Shown: in pieces, positions 5,337 to 10,768 of the stretch
How the letters are laid out: every line of letters starts with the position of its first letter
Position numbering within the stretch: position 1 is the first letter of the stretch
From: Dehalococcoidia bacterium
GTDB taxonomy: Bacteria; Chloroflexota; Dehalococcoidia; GIF9; AB-539-J10
Direction: 5' to 3'
Assembly: GCA_029857995.1 (NCBI GenBank)
Contig: JAOUFZ010000038.1
Coordinates: forward strand, 1 to 10,768
Length of the DNA: 10,768 nt
The notes under the pieces: model-generated
What the model was told of the DNA's origin: nothing
Seen by the model: only the letters and a program-made list of their open reading frames with translations
The model's database searches: none
Translations under genes and position numbers: made by a program

Positions 5337-6425
5337 ATGGAATTCGATATAGCGGTTTTGCCCGGCGATGGGGTTGGACCTGAGGTAATGACTCAGGCGC
5401 TAAAGGTTTTGCAGGCAGTGGGTGAAAAATTCGGGCACAGCTTTCACCTCCGTGATGGTCTCATAGGAGGCATTGCCATAGATACTCTGGGCACAGCCCT
5501 CAGCGATGAGACCTTGAAGATGTGCAAGCAATGTGATGCAGTGCTGCTCGGCGCTGTCGGGGGTTCTAAATGGGATGACCCTCAAGCTAAAATCCACCCT
5601 GAAGACGGACTTCTTGCTTTGCGAAAAGGGCTGAAGCTGTTTGCCAACTTACGCCCTGTGAGAGTCTTCCCTATGCTGGTGAATTCTACCAACCTCAAGC
5701 CGGAGGTGATTAAGGGTGTTGACCTGGTGATGGTTAGAGAGCTTACTGGTGGCCTTTACTTTGGTCAGCCCAAAAAGCAATGGCGGACTTCGAAGGGAAG
5801 GCAGGCTGTTGATACCTTGGCGTATTCGGAGACAGAAATTGAGCGTATATTGAGGGTGGGCTTTGAGCTGGCTCGCAGCCGCCGGAAGAAGCTAACCTCT
5901 GTGGACAAAGCCAATGTTCTCCAGTCATCCCGGCTATGGCGACAGATTGCCATAGAAATGTCCGCCGATTATCCCGATGTTGAACTCCAGCATATGCTGG
6001 TTGATGCTTGTGCCATGAGGTTTATTCAGCGCCCTGCTGAATTTGATGTTCTGGTTACGGAGAATATGTTTGGCGATATACTCACAGACGAGGCTTCCAT
6101 GCTGGCTGGCTCCATGGGCATGCTCCCTTCGGCCAGTTTAGCGGGAATTCCCAGGGGAAAAACCTTTGGCATGTATGAGCCGATTCACGGCAGCGCTCCT
6201 AGTCGAGCGGGGCAAGACCTGGCTAATCCTATTGCCACAATCTTGAGCGTAGCCATGATGCTTCGCTATTCCTTTGCCCTGGAAACGGAAGCTGAGGCTG
6301 TCGAAAATGCTGTCCTGGCGATCCTGGAGCAGGGTTATAGAACTTACGATATAATGTCGGACGGGAAAACCAAGGTGGGGACGAAGGAAATGGGAGATTT
6401 GATTGCACAAAAGGTGAAAGCTTAA
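5337..6425 (+). CDS. leuB: 3-isopropylmalate dehydrogenase
   Basis: LeuB oxidatively decarboxylates 3-isopropylmalate to 4-methyl-2-oxopentanoate; in citramalate-using bacteria it also oxidises 3-methylmalate to 2-oxobutanoate. The 362-aa length is normal. Visible motifs are PGDGVGPEV (9-17), the substrate arginines in LRKGLKLFANLRPVRV (R96, R106) and R134 in RELTGGLYFG, catalytic Y141 and K191 (DKANVL), and metal-binding D223, D247 and D251 (GDILTDEAS). The coenzyme loop reads EPIHGSAPSRAG: Ser289-Arg290 replace the Asp-Ile that holds the adenosine ribose of NAD in typical LeuB. This may favour NADP. GGAGAGG (5322-5328) lies eight bases before the ATG. The gene has its own promoter and leads an operon with cimA, 10 bases downstream. 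Other beta-decarboxylating dehydrogenases are possible, but the neighbourhood strongly favours LeuB. Confidence 0.93.
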   Translation: MEFDIAVLPGDGVGPEVMTQALKVLQAVGEKFGHSFHLRDGLIGGIAIDTLGTALSDETLKMCKQCDAVLLGAVGGSKWDDPQAKIHPEDGLLALRKGLKLFANLRPVRVFPMLVNSTNLKPEVIKGVDLVMVRELTGGLYFGQPKKQWRTSKGRQAVDTLAYSETEIERILRVGFELARSRRKKLTSVDKANVLQSSRLWRQIAIEMSADYPDVELQHMLVDACAMRFIQRPAEFDVLVTENMFGDILTDEASMLAGSMGMLPSASLAGIPRGKTFGMYEPIHGSAPSRAGQDLANPIATILSVAMMLRYSFALETEAEAVENAVLAILEQGYRTYDIMSDGKTKVGTKEMGDLIAQKVKA

Positions 6426-6435
6426 GGGAACTTCC

Positions 6436-8031
6436 GTGACAACAGTGCAACTTTACGATACCACTCTAAGGGACGGTGCCCAGGAGGAAGGTATTTCCTT
6501 TTCCGTTGAGGATAAGCTCAAGATTTGCCTGAAGCTTGATGAGCTGGGCGTTGATTTTGTCGAGGGCGGCTGGCCAGGCTCCAACCCTAAGGATACCGAA
6601 TTCTTTGGCAGAGCGCGGAATCTGCACTTGACACATTCTACTCTGGTGACCTTCGGCAGCACTCGACGTTCAGATTGCCGAGCGGAGGAAGACCCTAATC
6701 TCCAGGCCTTGCTTGAGGCCAAGACCAAAGTGGTTACTATCGTGGGAAAAGCCTGGGATAAGCAGGTAACCCGGGTTCTGGAGACAACACTGGAAGAAAA
6801 CCTTAACATGATTACAGATTCCACAAGTTACCTCAGGGCGAAGGGGCTCCGGGTTTTCTTCGATGCCGAGCACTTCTTCGATGGCTACAGAGATAATCCT
6901 GAATATGCCTTGCAGGTAGTGGCGGCTGCGGCCGAAGCCGGCGCGGAATGCGTAGTCCTTTGCGATACCAACGGCGGCAGTCTGCCGCAACAGGTAGTAG
7001 AGGCTGTTAAGGCTGTGCAGAAGGCAAGTCCCGTCGCTCTGGGCATTCACACCCATAATGATGCCGAGCTTGCCGTAGCTAATACCCTGGCTGCTGTGGA
7101 AGCGGGGGTTACTCAGGTTCACGGGAGCATTAATGGCTATGGTGAGCGCTGTGGCAACGCCAATCTCTGTTCCATCATACCAACTTTGAAACTTAAAATG
7201 GGCATTGATTGCGTTACCGACAAGCAACTGAGTAAGCTCAGCGACGTCTCTCGCTATGTATCAGAGCTGGCTAACATGCCGCATTATGACCGGCTTCCTT
7301 ATGTTGGCGATGATGCCTTCACTCACAAGGGTGGGATTCACGTATCGGGCTTGATAAAGTGGGAAGATAGCTATCAGCATATAAATCCGGGCCTAGTAGG
7401 CAACCGCCCGCATGTTGTCGTTTCCGAGCTAGCCGGGAAGGGAAGTATTGTCTTTAAAGCTAAAGAGCGGGGACTACCTGTCCCTAAAGGCAAAGCAATT
7501 GAGGAAGTACTGGAGCAAATCAAGATACTTGAGAAGCAAGGTTTCCAGTATGACGTCGCCGAGGCGTCTTTTGACCTTCTGCTCCGCCGGGTTCAGCGCG
7601 ACTACCGGTCACCTTTCGAGCTAGTCGATTTCATGATCGTGGTGGAGAAACGGCGCCGTCCGCCCACCAGGGGGAATCAGGAGGAGCCACTGTCAGAAGC
7701 CACTATCAAGGTCAAGGTGGATAACAGGGTAGTGCATACGGCTGCTGAAGGTGATGGCCCGGTTGACGCCCTGGACAAAGCTCTGCGTAAAGCCTTGCTC
7801 CAGTTCTATCCTGACCTGACGGCTGTAAAACTCATTGACTATAAGGTGCGGATCCTGGAGGAAACCGCTGGCACTGCTTCTCAGGTACGGGTGCTCATTG
7901 AATCCAGCGACGGCAGGGAAAACTGGCGGACGGTGGGCAGTTCCACCAACATCATCGAAGCTAGCTGGCTGGCCCTGGCCGACAGCATGGAATACTGGCT
8001 AACAAAGCAGGCTGGGAAAGCGAAGGGCTGA
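6436..8031 (+). CDS. cimA: (R)-citramalate synthase
   Basis: CimA condenses pyruvate with acetyl-CoA to citramalate, the entry to isoleucine synthesis that bypasses threonine deaminase. The 531-aa product has an N-terminal TIM barrel of the HMGL-like family with YDTTLRDGAQEEGISFSVED (7-26), FVEGGWPGSNPKD (41-53), the metal ligands H205 and H207 in GIHTHNDAELA, and GYGERCGNANL (234-244). A C-terminal LeuA-type allosteric domain follows (about 418-525), with GDGPVDALDKALRKAL (439-454), as expected for feedback control. The GGWPGSNPKD signature separates this group from LeuA. It starts at GTG 6436, with AAGGGA at 6424-6429 upstream, ten bases after the leuB stop, so both come from one transcript. 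LeuC and LeuD, needed to isomerise citramalate, are not in the window. It converges on the hydrolase gene with a 10-base gap. Confidence 0.95.
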   Translation: MTTVQLYDTTLRDGAQEEGISFSVEDKLKICLKLDELGVDFVEGGWPGSNPKDTEFFGRARNLHLTHSTLVTFGSTRRSDCRAEEDPNLQALLEAKTKVVTIVGKAWDKQVTRVLETTLEENLNMITDSTSYLRAKGLRVFFDAEHFFDGYRDNPEYALQVVAAAAEAGAECVVLCDTNGGSLPQQVVEAVKAVQKASPVALGIHTHNDAELAVANTLAAVEAGVTQVHGSINGYGERCGNANLCSIIPTLKLKMGIDCVTDKQLSKLSDVSRYVSELANMPHYDRLPYVGDDAFTHKGGIHVSGLIKWEDSYQHINPGLVGNRPHVVVSELAGKGSIVFKAKERGLPVPKGKAIEEVLEQIKILEKQGFQYDVAEASFDLLLRRVQRDYRSPFELVDFMIVVEKRRRPPTRGNQEEPLSEATIKVKVDNRVVHTAAEGDGPVDALDKALRKALLQFYPDLTAVKLIDYKVRILEETAGTASQVRVLIESSDGRENWRTVGSSTNIIEASWLALADSMEYWLTKQAGKAKG

Positions 8032-8041
8032 CCTCTTCCTT

Positions 8042-8797
8042 TCAGCACCGCGACTTTAGCCAGGCCACAACGAAATCCATGGCTGCTTTTTCCAGGCGCA
8101 TTTTATGCTTGGCACCGGGTATTATTTTTAGCTCTTTCGGCTCTTTGGCTTTCTGGTAGAGCCTACGGGCATGCTCCAGGGGTATCAATTCGTCGGCGTC
8201 TCCATGAACCAAAAGGAGAGGGCGAGGGGAAATTTTGTCTACCCAGTTGATGGGAGAGATGGTCTCAAATCCTCTTTGCCATTCCTCTATCGATGGTGGA
8301 AAATCCTTGTCCCTGATGGCTCCTATTTGACGAAACCGTTGGATGGTGTCCAGAGGCGTTTCTCTCTGAGGGAGAGAGCGAAAGTCCGCAGGACAGGCAC
8401 AGGTTACCACTGAAGATACTCTAGGGTCATGAGCGGCAACATAAACGGAAACTGCTGCCCCTCCGCTAAATCCCAGCAAGCAGATACGGGCCTTATCTGT
8501 CTCTTCCAGACTATACAGAAAATCAAGAGCGGCTCGTAAATCTCGACTCCAGCCTAGGATGTCTAAATTACCTTGGCTCTTTCCCGTCCCTCGGAAGTTA
8601 AAGATCAAGGTGACGAAGCCAGCCTGGCAGAAACGTCGCGCCAGCAATGTATAGCCCTTATCGGTGGGGTCGGGGGGAGTAGCTGGAATGCCATGGCAGA
8701 TGCATAAGGCCGGGTGAACCTTGTCCCCTGACGGAATATGAAGCTCGCCGCCAAGCTCGAGTTCGTCGGCTTGCAAGCGAATTTCTTTTACCTCCAT
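8042..8797 (-). CDS. alpha/beta hydrolase (dienelactone hydrolase / acyl-peptidase-like)
   Basis: The 251-aa protein has a complete single-domain alpha/beta hydrolase fold. The likely catalytic triad is Ser111 in the nucleophile elbow GFSGG (109-113), Asp202 in HGDADELIP (198-206) and His231 in GAKHKM (228-233). HG at 35-36 and the NFRGTGKSQG strand-loop (67-76) fit the oxyanion and early-strand positions of this family. There is no signal peptide, so it is probably cytoplasmic. The substrate cannot be read from the sequence; esterase or peptidase-like activity on small molecules is typical. The start lies 11 bases after the rhomboid stop, with only a weak GAG ribosome site, so translation may depend on read-through from the rhomboid gene. 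Its stop is 10 bases from that of cimA on the other strand. Confidence 0.85.
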   Translation of the reverse strand: MEVKEIRLQADELELGGELHIPSGDKVHPALCICHGIPATPPDPTDKGYTLLARRFCQAGFVTLIFNFRGTGKSQGNLDILGWSRDLRAALDFLYSLEETDKARICLLGFSGGAAVSVYVAAHDPRVSSVVTCACPADFRSLPQRETPLDTIQRFRQIGAIRDKDFPPSIEEWQRGFETISPINWVDKISPRPLLLVHGDADELIPLEHARRLYQKAKEPKELKIIPGAKHKMRLEKAAMDFVVAWLKSRC

Positions 8798-8808
8798 ATC
8801 TCAAAGGG

Positions 8809-9417
8809 TCAAAAATAGTCGATTCGCCTTCTTCTCCTGAGAACGAACCCTGCTATGAGTCCCCCCAACAACCCCCCGAGGTGGGCTTGCCAGGCTATGC
8901 CGGAGAACAAGAAAGAAAGCAGGAAGAAGATTAAGATTGCCACCCAGAGCGGCATGGCGATCGGGATGAAGAATATGTAGACTGGCACCCTGGGGACCAG
9001 TACTGCCAGCGCCCCACCGATGGCGAAGATAGCGCCTGAGGCTCCTATACCTGTGACGTTCGGAGGGGCAAGGAGAATGTAAAGAGCATTTCCTGCCAGT
9101 CCCCCGAGAAAAAATACCGCCAGGAAGCTTCTCTCTCCCACTGCCCGGAGGAAGAAGCTTCCCAGAAAATACAGGCTTATCGTATTGAATAAAATGTGGG
9201 CAAAACCGCCGTGGACAAACATACTGCTTATGATGGTCCAAGGCTGTTGGGAAAGCTGATCTGGTCTCAAGCCAAGAAGTAGAACAACTTTGTTGACAAT
9301 TTCGCCAGCTCTCTCGATTGGATACTCACCAATCACAATTTCGAGTATAAAGATTAGGACATTCAGAGCTATTAGAAACCACAGGACATTTAAATTGATG
9401 GGGCGATAGGTTCGCAT
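8809..9417 (-). CDS. rhomboid family intramembrane serine protease
   Basis: Numbered from the ATG at 9417, the product is 202 aa with about six hydrophobic segments. The rhomboid catalytic pair is present: Ser128 in GIGASGAIFA (124-132) and His179 in AWQAHLGGLLGG (175-186). The conserved HGGFAHILFN element (69-78) on the second helix is also seen. Rhomboids cut single-pass membrane proteins within the bilayer. The C-terminus ends in a run of arginines (RRRRR, 194-198), consistent with a cytoplasmic tail. A longer ORF begins at 9453, but those 12 extra codons overlap the promoter hexamers, and the TATAAT ends six bases before ATG 9417. The start at 9417 is therefore preferred and the mRNA is probably leaderless. 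The gene is followed 11 bases later by the hydrolase gene on the same strand. Confidence 0.88.
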   Translation of the reverse strand: MRTYRPINLNVLWFLIALNVLIFILEIVIGEYPIERAGEIVNKVVLLLGLRPDQLSQQPWTIISSMFVHGGFAHILFNTISLYFLGSFFLRAVGERSFLAVFFLGGLAGNALYILLAPPNVTGIGASGAIFAIGGALAVLVPRVPVYIFFIPIAMPLWVAILIFFLLSFLFSGIAWQAHLGGLLGGLIAGFVLRRRRRIDYF

Positions 9418-9423
9418 TGTGCA

Positions 9424-9453
9424 ATTATAGGTTAAATCTGACTTCCGGTTCAA
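9424..9453 (-). promoter_or_regulatory. sigma70-type promoter of the rhomboid-hydrolase operon, predicting a leaderless mRNA
   Basis: On the minus strand TTGAAC (9453-9448) and a perfect TATAAT (9429-9424) are separated by 18 bases. Six bases (TGCACA) separate TATAAT from the ATG at 9417, so transcription should start on or next to that codon and leave no room for a ribosome site. Confidence 0.65.
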
Positions 9454-9482
9454 CAGGCTGTCTCAGCGAGAGCGTTTACCAA

Positions 9483-9681
9483 TGTCATTCTGAGGAATAC
9501 CGATGAATCGGGACGACGAAGAGTCTCTGGACGCAGTCCCCGAGCCGGGCCCGGTTTCTCCACTTCGGTCAGAATAGAAAGTTTCACTTGTCATTGCGAG
9601 GCTGACGGGTTCAGCCGAAGCAATCTCCGGGATTGCCGCGCTTCGTTCGCAATGACGAAACGAGAGCAGGTCAGGATGACA
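9483..9681. repeat. nested inverted-repeat region between divergent genes
   Basis: TGTCATTCTGA (9483-9493) and the inverted TCAGGATGACA (9671-9681) match at 10 of 11 bases and bracket the region. Inside, ATTCTGA (9487-9493) also pairs with TCAGAAT (9569-9575), and a perfect 10-base palindrome CCGGGCCCGG lies at 9545-9554. The second element (9590-9656) sits within the outer pair. I see no protein-coding frame here. TGTCATTCTGAG-type ends are common in dispersed repeats of uncultured bacteria; copy number in this genome cannot be judged. Confidence 0.6.
9590..9656. repeat. REP/MITE-like element with 10-bp terminal inverted repeats
   Basis: GTCATTGCGA (9590-9599) is the exact inverse of TCGCAATGAC (9647-9656). 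Two inner hairpins lie between them: GGCTGA/TCAGCC (9600-9605 with 9611-9616) and GCAATC/GATTGC (9620-9625 with 9631-9636). The element is 67 bases, carries no ORF, and has the size of a non-autonomous palindromic repeat. A flanking GTTTC/GAAAC pair (9581-9585, 9657-9661) may lengthen the outer stem. Confidence 0.7.
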
Positions 9682-9734
9682 GATGGATGTTGTTGAACAG
9701 TCTCCGGCTCAAAGAGCTGGTGGGTTATGATGTA

Positions 9735-9764
9735 TTGTAATATCTGGCGCGGTGAGTTTATAAT
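9735..9764 (+). promoter_or_regulatory. sigma70-type promoter for the STT3 gene
   Basis: TTGTAA (9735-9740) and a perfect TATAAT (9759-9764) are separated by 18 bases. Transcription would begin near 9771, giving a leader of about 42 bases that includes a small AGCAA/TTGCT hairpin (9783-9799) just before the ribosome site. Confidence 0.55.
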
Positions 9765-9812
9765 GGGGAGCATATTTAGGCTAGCAAGATATTTTTGCTG
9801 TAGGAGCTTTAG

Positions 9813-10768
9813 GTGAGCGAGCAGAACCCAGAGAGAAAACGAAAGTTTCTCCCAATAGTCGTAGTAGGGGTGATTTTAGCAGCTCTCTGCGGCATTTCAT
9901 TGTACATACGCATAGCCCTGCCTCATGACCAGATTTTCGTCAATGGCTCGGTCTGGTTCCGGGAGACTGATGCCTATTACTACATGCGCAACATAGAAAC
10001 TCTGGTTCATAACTTTCCCCACTATAATTCCTTTGACCCCTACATGCTCTTCCCCGGTGGTGCCGGAGCGCTTGCTCGGCCATTCTTCGCCTGGCTTGTG
10101 GCTGGCATTATTTTGCTCGTTAAAGGAGCGGCATCAAGTCTGCACAGCATGGAAGTGGTGGCCGCTTACATGCCCGCTATTCTGGGCACTCTGGTACTCT
10201 TTCCAGTGTACTTTATCGGCAAGGAGCTGTTTAACCGCTGGGCGGGCGTAATTGCCGCCGCCCTGGTTGTCGTCTTGCCTGGCGAATTTCTGCATCGTTC
10301 CTTACTCGGCTTTACCGACCACCATGTAGCTGAGGTTTTGTTTAGCACAGTGTCCATGCTCTTTCTCATAATGGCCATTAAACGGGCTCGAGAAAGAGAA
10401 ATTTCCTTCAGCCACGTTCTCACCAGAGACTGGTCAACCATCACCAAACCCCTAGTCTATACCCTGCTGGCCGGTGTCTTCCTGGGTCTCTATCTCCTTT
10501 CCTGGAGTGGCGGGCTGATGTTCATCTTTATTGTATTCATTTACCTGGTGATTCAGTTCATAGTGGACCACTTGAGGCGCAAGTCAACTGACTATCTGTG
10601 CATCGTCGGCACTCCCCTTTTCATTATTGCTCTCCTCATGCTTCTTCCTTTACTGGCCAAGGGCAGCCTGGATATTATGACTCGCGTATCACTGCTAATT
10701 GCCATACTGGTACCGGTAGTCCTGAGTATTATCTCGCGGCTCATGGCGGCCCGGGCTTTGAAGCCTGT
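9813..10768 (+). CDS. STT3-type oligosaccharyltransferase (partial, 3' end beyond window)
   Basis: The frame runs from GTG 9813 to the window end without a stop (318 codons and two bases). AGGAG (9802-9806) lies six bases upstream, and an in-frame TAG directly precedes the GTG, fixing it as the first possible start. Residues 1-11 are charged and then a membrane helix follows (12-36). The next segment carries the first acidic STT3 motif in RETDAYYYMRNIETL (50-64), then HNFP and DPYMLFPGG (75-83). GFTDHHVAE (166-174) matches the second acidic motif, and several further membrane helices follow. STT3 proteins transfer a lipid-linked oligosaccharide to asparagine on exported proteins (PglB in bacteria, AglB in archaea). 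The C-terminal WWDYG motif would lie beyond the window. The substrate glycan is unknown. Confidence 0.85.
   Translation, partial: MSEQNPERKRKFLPIVVVGVILAALCGISLYIRIALPHDQIFVNGSVWFRETDAYYYMRNIETLVHNFPHYNSFDPYMLFPGGAGALARPFFAWLVAGIILLVKGAASSLHSMEVVAAYMPAILGTLVLFPVYFIGKELFNRWAGVIAAALVVVLPGEFLHRSLLGFTDHHVAEVLFSTVSMLFLIMAIKRAREREISFSHVLTRDWSTITKPLVYTLLAGVFLGLYLLSWSGGLMFIFIVFIYLVIQFIVDHLRRKSTDYLCIVGTPLFIIALLMLLPLLAKGSLDIMTRVSLLIAILVPVVLSIISRLMAARALKP

Noticed and set aside
6670..7227. 185-codon open frame antisense to cimA
   Set aside because: It lies wholly within a well-conserved cimA coding region, shows no recognisable domain and is explained by codon bias of the sense gene.
8801..9241. 146-codon minus-strand frame over the rhomboid gene
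   Set aside because: It is a shifted frame of the rhomboid gene, which has the catalytic motifs; its product is low-complexity and unlike any family.
9418..9453. Twelve extra N-terminal codons for the rhomboid protein
   Set aside because: They overlap the -35 and -10 boxes of its own promoter and precede the predicted transcription start.
9418..9812. CRISPR array or small RNA gene in the repeat-rich gap
   Set aside because: The repeats are inverted and of differing sequence, with no regular direct repeats and spacers; no tRNA-like or known ncRNA fold was recognised.
10166..10447. Minus-strand open frame of 93 codons near the window end
   Set aside because: It is antisense to the STT3 coding frame, which has clear family motifs across the same bases.

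Overview
The window is a compact bacterial chromosome segment of roughly 48-50 % G+C by eye, with short intergenic gaps, TTGACA/TATAAT-type promoters and GGAGG-type ribosome sites. Three things together suggest an uncultured Chloroflexota lineage close to Dehalococcoidia: a citramalate-type isoleucine route (cimA next to leuB), a single-subunit STT3 oligosaccharyltransferase, and palindromic dispersed repeats in the gaps. That placement is inference from gene content; no rRNA or marker gene is present.

Layout. Bases 1-404 are the 3' end of a 2-isopropylmalate synthase gene (leuA), followed by a possible 45-codon ORF that reads through a palindromic repeat (480-528) and stops on the first base of an MgtC/SapB-type membrane protein gene (544-957). 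Next is a one-base-overlapping pair (1042-4406): an SbcD/Mre11-like metallophosphoesterase and an SbcC/Rad50-like ATPase whose coiled coil carries a predicted transmembrane hairpin where a zinc hook would be expected. A VOC-domain protein with a C-terminal zinc ribbon follows (4479-5099). After a dyad and a strong sigma70-type promoter, the leuB-cimA operon (5337-8031) resumes branched-chain amino acid synthesis.

On the minus strand, converging on cimA, lie a rhomboid protease gene and an alpha/beta hydrolase gene (9417-8042), apparently one transcript whose promoter predicts a leaderless mRNA. A gene-free stretch of about 395 bases (9418-9812) holds nested inverted repeats and two diverging promoters. 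The window ends inside an STT3-type oligosaccharyltransferase gene on the plus strand (9813 onward).

How the genes work together. LeuA makes 2-isopropylmalate and CimA makes citramalate; LeuB can oxidise the isomerised products of both, so leuA, leuB and cimA serve leucine and isoleucine synthesis. The isomerase genes leuC and leuD are not between leuA and leuB; a block of repair-like and membrane genes sits there instead. The most unusual unit is that block: a membrane-tethered Mre11-Rad50-like pair with changes at a metal-ligand position of the nuclease and at the H-loop of the ATPase. LeuB also carries a Ser-Arg pair where the NAD-binding Asp-Ile is normally found, which may change its coenzyme.
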